Source: an uncultured Marvinbryantia sp. (lineage in GTDB: Bacteria; Bacillota; Clostridia; Lachnospirales; Lachnospiraceae). Taken from it: 64,000 nucleotides of DNA. A program made the position numbers and the translations under genes. The notes below the pieces were generated by a model, which made no database searches, was not told where the DNA came from, and was given only the letters and a program-made list of their open reading frames with translations. Of this stretch, positions 8,329 to 16,490 are shown piece after piece. Position 1 is the first letter of the stretch; each line of letters opens with the position of its first letter. The stretch covers positions 62,001 through 126,000 of the forward strand of contig NZ_CAJKOX010000006.1 of assembly GCF_905201705.1 (NCBI RefSeq), given 5' to 3'.

Positions 8329-9207
8329 CTATTCAATGTTCTGGATCTGTTCTCTCACTTTTTCAATTTCTGTTTTTAAATTAATCGCCAGGTTGGAGGT
8401 CTCCAGGTCGTTTGCCTTGGACAAAATGGTATTCGCCTCCCGGTTCATCTCCTGCGCGATAAAGTCAAGCTTTCTGCCGACTCCTCCGCCGCGCTCCAGC
8501 TCTGCGCGCATACTGTCGATATGGCTCTTTAAACGAACCGTTTCCTCGTCCGTGCAGATCTTGTCCGCAAACAGCACCACCTCGGCGGCGATCCTGCCCT
8601 CCTCGATCTGCGTATCTCCCAGAAGCTCGTGCACCTTATCGGTCAGCTTCTCGCGGTAGGCCGCAATGATCTGCGGGAAGCGCGTCTCCACCGCATTGAC
8701 GTCGCTTTGCATGCCGTCCAGCTTTTCGAAAAGGTCGCGCTTTAAAGCTTCGCCCTCGCGGATGCGGCTCTCCGAAAACTGTGCGCATGCTTCCTGCAGC
8801 GCACCCTCCAGGATCGCCCAGAGCTCCTTTTCATCCACCACCTGCTCCTCCATCGTCAGAACCTCCGGACATCTGCCAAGCGTGGATACGCTGATATCGT
8901 CCTCCAGCCCAAAAACCTCCGACATCTGCCGGAAGTACCGGAGATATTCCGCGGCAATCCCCTCGTTGTATTTCAGGGAAACGTTTTCCTCCGTCATGTC
9001 CTCATAGGAAATAAAGACGTCCACCTTTCCTCTCTGAATATGGTTTTTCAGATATCCGCGGACTGCCGATTCAAAAAAGCTGAGCTTTTTTGGCATTTTA
9101 ATGCTGACGTCAAAATACCGGTGATTTACCGCCTTCATCTCCACTGTAAATTTTCGTTCGCCCCGCTGATTTTCCCCGCGGCCGAACCCTGTCATGCTTT
9201 TTATCAT
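8329..9207 (-). CDS. yicC: YicC family endoribonuclease
   Basis: A 292-residue YicC/YloC protein, beginning MIKSMTGFGRGE, the conserved family start. The N-terminal YicC domain is followed by a C-terminal DUF1732 domain with GRKLDFIAQEMNREANT. E. coli YicC is a Mn-dependent endoribonuclease that affects RyhB turnover. The start is set at 9207 by the family motif and an AAGGG site; the longer frame runs into the promoter region. It is the first gene of the operon ending with cinA and has its own promoter. Confidence 0.93.
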   Translation of the reverse strand: MIKSMTGFGRGENQRGERKFTVEMKAVNHRYFDVSIKMPKKLSFFESAVRGYLKNHIQRGKVDVFISYEDMTEENVSLKYNEGIAAEYLRYFRQMSEVFGLEDDISVSTLGRCPEVLTMEEQVVDEKELWAILEGALQEACAQFSESRIREGEALKRDLFEKLDGMQSDVNAVETRFPQIIAAYREKLTDKVHELLGDTQIEEGRIAAEVVLFADKICTDEETVRLKSHIDSMRAELERGGGVGRKLDFIAQEMNREANTILSKANDLETSNLAINLKTEIEKVREQIQNIE

Positions 9208-9257
9208 TTTTTTAGTACCCTTTTTACGTATTATGGCATAAATAACCACTCTAAAAC

Positions 9258-9286
9258 ATTATACGGCAATTTGATTTTTCAGTCAA
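9258..9286 (-). promoter_or_regulatory. Promoter of the yicC operon
   Basis: On the minus strand, TTGACT (9286-9281), a 17-bp spacer and TATAAT (9263-9258): near-perfect sigma-A hexamers about 50 bases upstream of the yicC start. Confidence 0.85.
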
Positions 9287-9330
9287 TCGCTAATCATCAT
9301 TCATTTCTAAAACCTTTGTAAACGAAAAAC

Positions 9331-9359
9331 TTGCTTGTTTCCGGTGCATCTGCTATAAT
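9331..9359 (+). promoter_or_regulatory. Promoter of rqcH
   Basis: TTGCTT (9331-9336), a 17-bp spacer and TATAAT (9354-9359). The leader to the rqcH start is about 80 bases and contains a short GC-rich stretch (GAAGGG...CCCCTTC, about 9395-9422) able to fold. It is divergent from the yicC promoter, about 45 bp away. Confidence 0.85.
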
Positions 9360-9447
9360 AAACGACACTATAAAGATGAAAGTTTTATGCAGATGAAGGG
9401 CTTGAAATCTTCCACCCCTTCTGTTTTATTTAGAAAGGATAATCAAA

Positions 9448-11187
9448 ATGGCTTTAGATGGAATTGTAATCTCTGCGATGGTGCAGGAGCTTAAAAGCTG
9501 CATTCTTGGCGGAAGGATCAGCAAAATCGCCCAGCCTGAGCCGGACGAGCTGATGCTTACCATAAAAAACGAGCGCAAAAACTACCGTCTGCTGATCTCC
9601 GCGGGCGCAAGTCTTCCGCTCATCTATTTTACCGAGACAAATAAACCGGGGCCCTTAACCGCCCCAAATTTCTGTATGCTGCTGCGCAAGCATATCAGCG
9701 GCGGAAAAATCCTTGACGTCCGCCAGCCTGGTCTGGAGCGTATCATTCATTTTGATATCGAGCATTTAAACGAGCTTGGCGACGTCTGCCAGAAAACGCT
9801 CACTGTGGAGATCATGGGCAAGCACAGCAATATTATCTTCTGCAGCCCGGACGGGACGATCATCGACAGCATCAAGCATATTTCCTCGCAGGTCAGCTCC
9901 GTGCGCGAGGTGCTGCCGGGACGCCGGTATTTTATTCCGGATACCCAGAGCAAGCTTGATCCCTTCAGCGTCACGCTTGACGCCTTTACGCAGGCAGTTT
10001 CCGGCAAACCGATGCCGCTTGCAAAGGCAATCTACACGACCTTCACCGGCATCAGCCCGCTGATCGCCGAAGAGCTATGCCACCGCGCCTCGCTTGAATC
10101 CGCCCGCAGCGCGAACAGCTTTTCTGAAAACGAGCTGCTGCATCTGTTCCGCCAGTTTGAGCTTTTAATAGACAGTGTGAAGGAGCATGAGTTTACGCCC
10201 TGCATCTTCACCCGCGGAAGCGAGCCGGTCGAATTTTCCGTACTGCCGCTCACGATGTACAGCGACCTTCCGGGGACGCCCTGCGAAAGCGTTTCCGAAA
10301 TGCTGGAGACTTACTACGCGGCGAAGAATACCATCACACGCATCCGTCAGAAATCAGTCGATCTGCGCAAAATTGTGCAGACCTCTCTGGATCGCGAGCG
10401 CAAGAAATACGACCTGCAGCAAAAGCAACTGAAGGACACGGAAAAGCGCGACAAATACCGCGTGTACGGCGAGCTGATCAACACCTACGGCTACGGGCTG
10501 GAGCCGGGCGTCAAAAAATTCACGGCGCTGAATTACTACACAAACGAGGAGGTCACGATCCCGCTTGACGAGACACTAACCCCACAGGAAAACGCCAAGA
10601 AATATTTTGACAAATACAGCAAACAGAAGCGTACCTATGAGCATTTAAGCGGACTGATCCACGAGACGGAGGACGAGATTTCTCATCTGGAGTCTATCTC
10701 GACCGCTCTCGACATCGCGCTCTCGGAGGAGGATCTTGTACAGATAAAAGAAGAGCTGGTGCAGTACGGATATATCCGCCGCCATGCCGGAGCAAAGCGC
10801 GTGAAAATTACCTCAAAGCCGTTCCACTATATTTCCTCGGACGGCTTCCATATCTATGTCGGAAAAAACAATTATCAGAACGAGGAGCTCACCTTCAAAT
10901 TTGCCACCGGAAACGACTGGTGGTTCCACGCAAAGGGCGCTCCCGGCTCGCATGTCATCGTGAAGGCAAACAACGAGATGCCGCCCGACTCCACCTTCGA
11001 GGAAGCGGCGCGCCTTGCCGCCTACTACTCCAAAAACCGCGCGGCGGAAAAGGTGGAGATCGACTATGTGGAAAAGAAACATGTAAAAAAGGTGAACGGC
11101 GCAAAGCCGGGATTTGTCATCTATCATACCAACTATTCTATGGTGATCGATTCGGATATCCGCGGAATAAAAGAAGTGAAAGCATAA
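9448..11187 (+). CDS. rqcH: RqcH (NFACT family), ribosome quality control
   Basis: A 579-residue NFACT protein, formerly annotated as fibronectin-binding protein A. RqcH binds obstructed 50S subunits carrying peptidyl-tRNA and adds C-terminal Ala tails that mark the peptide for degradation. NFACT-N (about 1-240) starts MALDGIVISAMVQEL. It is followed by a helix-hairpin region, a coiled coil (about 300-430, many Lys/Gln/Glu) and the NFACT-R domain (about 450-560, with FKFATGNDWWFHAKGAPGSH). It stands alone with its own promoter and terminator. It lies next to tmRNA/smpB, so both bacterial rescue systems are encoded within 3 kb. Confidence 0.94.
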   Translation: MALDGIVISAMVQELKSCILGGRISKIAQPEPDELMLTIKNERKNYRLLISAGASLPLIYFTETNKPGPLTAPNFCMLLRKHISGGKILDVRQPGLERIIHFDIEHLNELGDVCQKTLTVEIMGKHSNIIFCSPDGTIIDSIKHISSQVSSVREVLPGRRYFIPDTQSKLDPFSVTLDAFTQAVSGKPMPLAKAIYTTFTGISPLIAEELCHRASLESARSANSFSENELLHLFRQFELLIDSVKEHEFTPCIFTRGSEPVEFSVLPLTMYSDLPGTPCESVSEMLETYYAAKNTITRIRQKSVDLRKIVQTSLDRERKKYDLQQKQLKDTEKRDKYRVYGELINTYGYGLEPGVKKFTALNYYTNEEVTIPLDETLTPQENAKKYFDKYSKQKRTYEHLSGLIHETEDEISHLESISTALDIALSEEDLVQIKEELVQYGYIRRHAGAKRVKITSKPFHYISSDGFHIYVGKNNYQNEELTFKFATGNDWWFHAKGAPGSHVIVKANNEMPPDSTFEEAARLAAYYSKNRAAEKVEIDYVEKKHVKKVNGAKPGFVIYHTNYSMVIDSDIRGIKEVKA

Positions 11188-11190
11188 TGA

Positions 11191-11217
11191 AAAAAACCTT
11201 GATCTCTCAAGGTTTTT
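11191..11217. terminator. Bidirectional terminator between rqcH and tmRNA
   Basis: An 11-bp stem AAAAACCTTGA / TCAAGGTTTTT with loop TCTC. T runs follow on both strands, so it serves rqcH (+) and the convergent tmRNA gene (-). Confidence 0.93.
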
Positions 11218-11222
11218 TTCTA

Positions 11223-11567
11223 TGGAGCTGAGGGGAATCGAACCCCTGTCCGAAAGCCTATTCATTGCGGCATCTCCCATCACAGTCATTATTTTGACAT
11301 TCCCTCCGCCAGACGCCTAATGACAGGCTTCTGACTTTAGTAGCTTCATAATTTCTTCCGCCCCCGCAAAGCTTTGGGAGTGAAGTGCCTCACAGGATTT
11401 GATGCCGGTTGTTCAGGCTGTGAGCAACCTGAGTCCGACAGCAGCCATTAGGCTGCGTACGCTAACTGTTCGTCTGCGTTTATATTTAGTTTCCGGTTTA
11501 CTGTGCGGTCCCGGCCCGCAGATGGCTTCCCCAACTTCAAAACCCCCGTCGAAACCAGTACAACCCC
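11223..11567 (-). ncRNA. ssrA: Transfer-messenger RNA (tmRNA)
   Basis: About 345 nt. The 5' part reads GGGGTTGTACTGGTTTCGAC, a conserved tmRNA start. The 3' part is a T-arm and acceptor (GGGTTCGATTCCCC then CAGCTCCA). The 5' GGGGTTG pairs with the 3' CAGCTCC as the acceptor stem, and CCA is genome-encoded at 11225-11223. The tag reading frame after TAAAC is GCA GAC GAA CAG TTA GCG TAC GCA GCC TAA, giving the tag ADEQLAYAA if GCA is the resume codon. It tags proteins made on stalled ribosomes for proteolysis. smpB, its protein partner, is immediately upstream. Confidence 0.95.
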
Positions 11568-11653
11568 CTATATTCGTGCGCTTCCTCTCCATTTCAGTGT
11601 CACCGCACTACAAATGTTGTATGGCTGACAGACGATAGTTTGTGGATATCTAT

Positions 11654-11682
11654 AGTATATATGATGTCATTAGATACGTCAA
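11654..11682 (-). promoter_or_regulatory. Promoter of tmRNA
   Basis: On the minus strand, TTGACG (11682-11677), a 17-bp spacer and TATACT (11659-11654). It implies a precursor leader of about 80 nt before the mature tmRNA 5' end, to be removed by processing. It sits just after the smpB stop codon. Confidence 0.8.
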
Positions 11683-11699
11683 GTGCAATTTTTTTGTAT

Positions 11700-12167
11700 T
11701 TATCGCAGGTTCCGCACCTTAAATTCCTTCTCCGCCTCGCGTCTCTGGTCGCGCTTTGCAATATCTTCGCGCTTGTCATAAAGCTTTTTGCCGCGCGCAA
11801 GACCAACCTCTACCTTTACCAGGCTTCCTTTAAAGTAGACCTTCAGCGGAACAAGCGTCATGCCCTTTTCCTTCATCTTTCCGGTCAGCTTGTTGATCTC
11901 ATAGCGGTGCATCAACAGCTTGCGCTCCCGCAGCGGATCTTTGTTGAATATATTTCCCTTCTCATAGGGGCTGATGTGCATCCCGTAAATGATCACTTCT
12001 CCGTTGTCGATGCGGATAAAGGATTCCTTTACGCTGCACTTGCCCATGCGCAGGGATTTTACCTCCGTGCCCGCAAGCGAAATCCCCGCCTCAAATGTAT
12101 CCTCGATAAAATAATCATGATACGCCTTTTTATTATTTGCAATCAGTTTAATAGATTGTGCTCCCAC
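11700..12167 (-). CDS. smpB: SsrA-binding protein SmpB
   Basis: A 155-residue protein that binds tmRNA and mimics the codon-anticodon helix in the empty decoding site. The conserved segments are present: KKAYHDYFIEDTFEAGISL, GTEVKSLRMGKCSVKESF and the basic C-terminal tail (KRDQRREAEKEFKVR), which enters the mRNA channel. The start is GTG at 12167 after AGGAG. The gene lies between rnr and ssrA, the standard Firmicutes order. Confidence 0.96.
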   Translation of the reverse strand: MGAQSIKLIANNKKAYHDYFIEDTFEAGISLAGTEVKSLRMGKCSVKESFIRIDNGEVIIYGMHISPYEKGNIFNKDPLRERKLLMHRYEINKLTGKMKEKGMTLVPLKVYFKGSLVKVEVGLARGKKLYDKREDIAKRDQRREAEKEFKVRNLR

Positions 12168-12216
12168 TTAACCTCACTCCTCTTCTGCCGCACGCAGCAT
12201 ATATCCCTTTTCTGAT

Positions 12217-14367
12217 TTATTCGTCCGCGTCCTGCTCCCCGTCGTCCGCCGCAACGCGGAAATCAATCGTGCGCAGCTCTTTGTCGGCGTCTGCAACGAT
12301 CACCTTCACCTTCTGCCCCATGCGGTAGACCTTTCCGGTCATGCTTCCCGTCATTTCGTAAGTCGTCTCATTGTAATAATAACGGTCGTCAATCAGATTG
12401 CTGACATGCACCATGCCCTCAACCGTATTCGGCAGCTCCACATAAAATCCGTAATTGTTCATGCCCGAGATCACGCCTTCGAAGGTCTCTCCGATGTGTG
12501 CGCACATATATTCCACCTTTTTCATCTTGATAGTTTCGCGCTCCGCCTCGTCCGCGCGTCGCTCTGTCCTGCTGCACTGACTGGCAACGCCCGGCAAAAG
12601 CTCCTCGTAATGTGCAATACGCTCCGGCGTCATGCGTCCGCGCAGGTTTTCCTTGATGATACGGTGGATCTGCAGATCCGGATAACGGCGGATCGGCGAC
12701 GTAAAATGACAGTAATACTTTGCCGCCAGCCCGAAATGTCCGCTGCACTCCGGCGTATATTTCGCCTGCTTCATTGAGCGCAGCGTCAGTCGGCTGATCA
12801 GCGATTCCTCCGGCGAATCCCCGACGCGGACGAGAAGCTTCTGCAGCTCCTTCGGATGGATATCCCCGCCGCCCTTGATCCCATAACCAAAGTTTGCGAT
12901 AAAAACCGCAAGCTGTCGTATTTTGTCGGGATCCGGATTATCATGCGTGCGATACACAAACGGCAATCCCTGCCAGTAATAATCCTGTGCGACCGTCTCA
13001 TTTGCGATCAGCATAAAATCTTCGATGATCTTCGTCGCCGTATTGCGCTCATAGGGTTTGATTTCCAGAGGATGCCCTTTTTCATCGAGAATAATCTTGC
13101 TTTCCGGAAAATCAAAGTCGATCGACCCGCGCGCCTGACGCTTTTTACGCAGAATCTGCGCCAGCGTCTCCATCTGCTCAAACATCGGGACCAGCTCCCG
13201 GTACTCCTCGCGCTCCGCCTCGTCGCGGTCCGTCAAAATCTTTTTCACGCTGGCGTACGACATGCGACGGTTCACGCGGATCACTGTCTCGGCGATCTCA
13301 TGCCCTGCCACATTGCCTTTGCCGTCGATGTCCATCAGACAGCTCAGCGCAAGCCGGTCCTCGCCCGCATTCAATGAACAGATCCCATTGGACAATGTGT
13401 GCGGCAGCATCGGGATTACCCGGTCTGCCAGATAAACGCTGGTGCCGCGCTCCCGCGCCTCACAGTCCAGCGCGCTGCCCTCCTGCACATAATTCGTAAC
13501 GTCAGCAATATGCACGCCGAGATGCCAGATACCCTTTCCCTCATCGTAGGAGAGCGAAACAGCGTCGTCCAGATCCTTGGCATCCTCGCCGTCGATTGTC
13601 ACCATATCCACTGCGCGCAGATCCTTTCTGCCCGCACAGTCCGCCTCGGATACCGGCTTTGCCACGCGCTCCGCCTGATTGAGAACACGCTCCGGAAACT
13701 CCAGCGGAAGATCATGCGCGTACACGATGGACAGAATATCGACGCCCGGATCGTTGCGATGACCAATGATCTGCTTTATCTTTCCCTCCGGATTTTTCAT
13801 CTGGCTTCCGTAATCTGTCAGCTCCACCAGCACCTTATGTCCGTCTACCGCACCCTTCGACCATTCCTGCGGGACAAAAATATCACGCGTAATCTTCTGG
13901 TTATCCGGCACCACAAATCCGTAATTTCTGCACTTCTCATAGGTACCTACCACCTCGGTAACAGCGCGCTCACAGACTTTGGTGATAACGCCCTCACATC
14001 GCTTTCCGGTCTTGCCGGGCAAAACGCTGACCTCCACGGTATCCCCGTGCATTGCTCCGCCGACGTGATTTTCCGGAATAAAGACATCCTCCGTGCGTCC
14101 CTCAACTTCCACAAACCCGAAACCCTTCGCAGTAGCGGAAAATGTGCCGACAAGCTTGACGCTCTCCGCCTTCTTATACTTTCCGCGTTTGGTACACTCT
14201 ATTTTCCCATCCGTCTGCAGGTCCAGAAGAACCTGCTCAAGCTCCTGCCGATCCTCCTTTGCCACCTGCATAACGATCGCGATTTCTTTTATTTTCATCG
14301 GCACATAGTGCCTGTCGCAGATCAGATCGTAAACCTTCTGCCTGCGCTCCTCATATAACTTTCCCAT
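12217..14367 (-). CDS. rnr: Ribonuclease R
   Basis: A 716-residue 3'-5' exoribonuclease. Order of domains: an N-terminal winged-helix segment (about 1-65), two cold-shock domains (about 70-225), the RNB catalytic domain (about 245-570, with IDGEDAKDLDD at 258-268 holding the metal-binding aspartates) and a C-terminal S1 domain (about 620-705). RNase R degrades structured RNA and the defective mRNAs released by tmRNA, which fits its position upstream of smpB. The gene starts at ATG after GAGGTG and follows secG, separated by a terminator. Confidence 0.96.
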   Translation of the reverse strand: MGKLYEERRQKVYDLICDRHYVPMKIKEIAIVMQVAKEDRQELEQVLLDLQTDGKIECTKRGKYKKAESVKLVGTFSATAKGFGFVEVEGRTEDVFIPENHVGGAMHGDTVEVSVLPGKTGKRCEGVITKVCERAVTEVVGTYEKCRNYGFVVPDNQKITRDIFVPQEWSKGAVDGHKVLVELTDYGSQMKNPEGKIKQIIGHRNDPGVDILSIVYAHDLPLEFPERVLNQAERVAKPVSEADCAGRKDLRAVDMVTIDGEDAKDLDDAVSLSYDEGKGIWHLGVHIADVTNYVQEGSALDCEARERGTSVYLADRVIPMLPHTLSNGICSLNAGEDRLALSCLMDIDGKGNVAGHEIAETVIRVNRRMSYASVKKILTDRDEAEREEYRELVPMFEQMETLAQILRKKRQARGSIDFDFPESKIILDEKGHPLEIKPYERNTATKIIEDFMLIANETVAQDYYWQGLPFVYRTHDNPDPDKIRQLAVFIANFGYGIKGGGDIHPKELQKLLVRVGDSPEESLISRLTLRSMKQAKYTPECSGHFGLAAKYYCHFTSPIRRYPDLQIHRIIKENLRGRMTPERIAHYEELLPGVASQCSRTERRADEAERETIKMKKVEYMCAHIGETFEGVISGMNNYGFYVELPNTVEGMVHVSNLIDDRYYYNETTYEMTGSMTGKVYRMGQKVKVIVADADKELRTIDFRVAADDGEQDADE

Positions 14368-14455
14368 AACACCTCTGTATTTTAATTTATGTCCGAATCC
14401 CGCCTGCGGGATCCGGCGCTGCTAATGCGTCGCATAAGCAGATTTTATGAGATAA

Positions 14456-14486
14456 AAAACACCCTTGCCTGCCACAAGAGTGTTTT
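14456..14486 (-). terminator. Terminator after secG
   Basis: On the minus strand, AAAACACTCTTG, a 7-base loop, then CAAGGGTGTTTT followed by TTATC; 12 bp with one G-T wobble. It separates secG from rnr. Confidence 0.88.
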
Positions 14487-14491
14487 TATCA

Positions 14492-14731
14492 TTAAAAGTT
14501 CAGATTCAGAATAACTGCTAAAACAATAAAGCCAATTGCAAGCGCCTTCGTTCCTTTTACAAGAGCGCCTTCCATGGAGCGGCCTTTATTTTTGCTCCAG
14601 TAGGTCTCCGCCATTCCGCCGCCAAGGCTTGCAAGTCCCTGCTGCTTCCCCTCCTGCATCAGCACGAGCGCAGTTAATGCGATACAATCAATGATAAAAA
14701 TTATGGTAAGAATGATTCTTAAAACTCCCAC
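14492..14731 (-). CDS. secG: Preprotein translocase subunit SecG
   Basis: A 79-residue SecG with two membrane helices (about 3-24 and 57-77) flanking the conserved loop QGLASLGGG...YWSKNKGRS. It is an accessory subunit of the SecYEG channel. The start is GTG at 14731: AGGAGG lies 7 bases upstream, and the product MGVLRIILTIIFIID then begins directly at the first helix. The upstream in-frame ATG (14755) lies before that ribosome site. It lies downstream of eno and ends at its own terminator. Confidence 0.93.
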   Translation of the reverse strand: MGVLRIILTIIFIIDCIALTALVLMQEGKQQGLASLGGGMAETYWSKNKGRSMEGALVKGTKALAIGFIVLAVILNLNF

Positions 14732-14820
14732 TTCTCCACCTCCTATGTCAAACATAATTACTGTAACACAGGTGGAAGGATTTTTCAACCACTTTTTCGC
14801 AATGTGCGGCATTCTTTTTC

Positions 14821-16086
14821 TTAAAAGTGTTCCTCGATCCGCAGGAGCTGATTGTACTTCGCGACGCGCTCGCTGCGGCAGGGCGCGCCCGTCTTAATCT
14901 GACCGGCTCCGCAGGCGACTGCGATATCCGCAATAATCGTATCCTCCGTCTCACCGGAGCGATGCGAGATCACAGTCCGGTATCCCGCTTTCTGTGCGAT
15001 CTCAATCGCTTCCAGCGCCTCGCTTAATGTGCCGATCTGATTTACCTTCACAAGGATTGCATTTGCCGCACCCAGTGCAATTCCCTTTTTCAGCCGCTCC
15101 GGGTTTGTCACGAACAGATCGTCGCCGACAAGCTGTACCTTTTCTCCAAGCTCCCGCGTCATCTTCTGCCAGCCGCTCCAGTCCTCCTCATTGAGACCAT
15201 CCTCGATAGAAATGATTGGAAATTTTTCCAGCAGCTCCCGATAATAGGCGATCATTTCCTCCGCCGTGCGCTCTACCGTCTCACCGCGCATTTTGCTCTC
15301 GCCAGGGAAGCGGTACACCTGCCGTTCCTCATCATAAAGCTCCGAAGCCGCCGCATCCAGCGCAAAGCAGATATCCTCGCGCAGGCGGTAGCCTGCCGCC
15401 TCCACCGCCTCGCAAAGAAGCTCCAACACGGCGTGAGCATCGGGAAGATCCGGCGCAAAGCCTCCCTCATCGCCGACGCCCGTGGAAAGTCCCCGCTCCT
15501 TTAAGATTTTTTTCAGCCGGTGATAGATTTCCGCGCACATCTGCAGCCCTTCAGAAAACATCTTTGCCCCGACCGGCATGATCATAAATTCCTGCAGATC
15601 GACTGTATTATCCGCGTGACAGCCTCCGTTCAATACATTCATCATCGGCACCGGCATCGTGTTGGAACGAATGCCGCCCAGATAGCGGTACATCGGAATG
15701 CCAAGGCTCTGCGCCGCCGTCTTTGCCACCGCCATGGAAACGCCAAGGATCGCGTTTGCTCCCAGGTTCGACTTGTTTTTTGTTCCGTCCGCGCGCAGCA
15801 GGATTTTATCAATATGCCCCTGCTGCAGGACATTTTCTCCGATCACCGCGTCCGCAAGTATCGTATTAATGTGATGCACCGCCTGCGTCACCCCAAGTCC
15901 GCCGTACCGCGCCTCCCTGTCGCGCAGCTCGATCACCTCAAATTTTCCTGTTGATGCGCCGGACGGCACCGCCGCCCTTCCGACTGCCCCGCCCTCCGCA
16001 AGCACTTCCACCTCCACCGTAGGATTGCCGCGGGAATCGAGGATTTCCCTGCCGAGCACATCTATAATCTGTCTGTATTCAAACAT
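14821..16086 (-). CDS. eno: Enolase
   Basis: Converts 2-phosphoglycerate to phosphoenolpyruvate. The 421 residues begin MFEYRQIIDVLGREILDSRG and contain the conserved GASTG, GDEGGFAPD, SIEDG and SHRSGETEDT motifs, so the active-site residues are intact. The start is ATG 16086; AGGAGG is 11 bases upstream, inside the loop of a hairpin (16090-16119). It lies near gpmI, making a two-step lower-glycolysis cluster, and is followed by secG. Confidence 0.96.
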   Translation of the reverse strand: MFEYRQIIDVLGREILDSRGNPTVEVEVLAEGGAVGRAAVPSGASTGKFEVIELRDREARYGGLGVTQAVHHINTILADAVIGENVLQQGHIDKILLRADGTKNKSNLGANAILGVSMAVAKTAAQSLGIPMYRYLGGIRSNTMPVPMMNVLNGGCHADNTVDLQEFMIMPVGAKMFSEGLQMCAEIYHRLKKILKERGLSTGVGDEGGFAPDLPDAHAVLELLCEAVEAAGYRLREDICFALDAAASELYDEERQVYRFPGESKMRGETVERTAEEMIAYYRELLEKFPIISIEDGLNEEDWSGWQKMTRELGEKVQLVGDDLFVTNPERLKKGIALGAANAILVKVNQIGTLSEALEAIEIAQKAGYRTVISHRSGETEDTIIADIAVACGAGQIKTGAPCRSERVAKYNQLLRIEEHF

Positions 16087-16089
16087 AAA

Positions 16090-16119
16090 GCACAATACCT
16101 CCTTTTGAAGATATTGTGC
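16090..16119 (-). promoter_or_regulatory. Hairpin displaying the eno ribosome site in its loop
   Basis: A perfect 8-bp stem GCACAATA (minus 16119-16112) with TATTGTGC (16097-16090). The 14-base loop carries AAAAGGAGG, the only plausible ribosome site of eno. On the plus strand the same hairpin is followed by TTTTTTTT and resembles a terminator, although no plus-strand gene reads into it. Confidence 0.6.
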
Positions 16120-16160
16120 CCTGTTTTTTTTATGTTATGTCTGTTGAAATTTACCAGTAC

Positions 16161-16490
16161 TCAGCGCCCCGCAAAGCCCATATCAAACAGCTCGCGCGCC
16201 TCGTCCGTCATTTCTCCCTTATAGCGGCATCCGGTGAGCAGGCTCTGCAGCCGTCCTCCATTCGGATAATCCGCAAACGCAGCAGATTCCCGCGCAAGCT
16301 TCTGCACTTTTTCTTTCAGCTTTTGGAAATCCTCCGTTTCACGCAGCTTTCCGGCTTCCTCTGCGGAAACGCCCATCACGCGCAGTCCAAGACCAGCCGC
16401 ATAGCAGAACTCGTAGACGGAGATCAGCGGGCTCTCCTCTTTTGCCTTCATTTTAATCTGCACGGCATCCCGCGCAAGTCCCTTTACCAT
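16161..16490 (-). CDS. Uncharacterised protein downstream of gpmI, 109 aa
   Basis: Not a family I can name. Soluble, helical and charged (KLKEKVQKLARESAAF), with two cysteines and no signal peptide. Its ATG directly abuts the gpmI stop (TAA ATG), so it is translationally coupled to phosphoglycerate mutase. That coupling suggests a role tied to glycolysis, but nothing in the sequence shows an activity. Confidence 0.65.
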   Translation of the reverse strand: MVKGLARDAVQIKMKAKEESPLISVYEFCYAAGLGLRVMGVSAEEAGKLRETEDFQKLKEKVQKLARESAAFADYPNGGRLQSLLTGCRYKGEMTDEARELFDMGFAGR

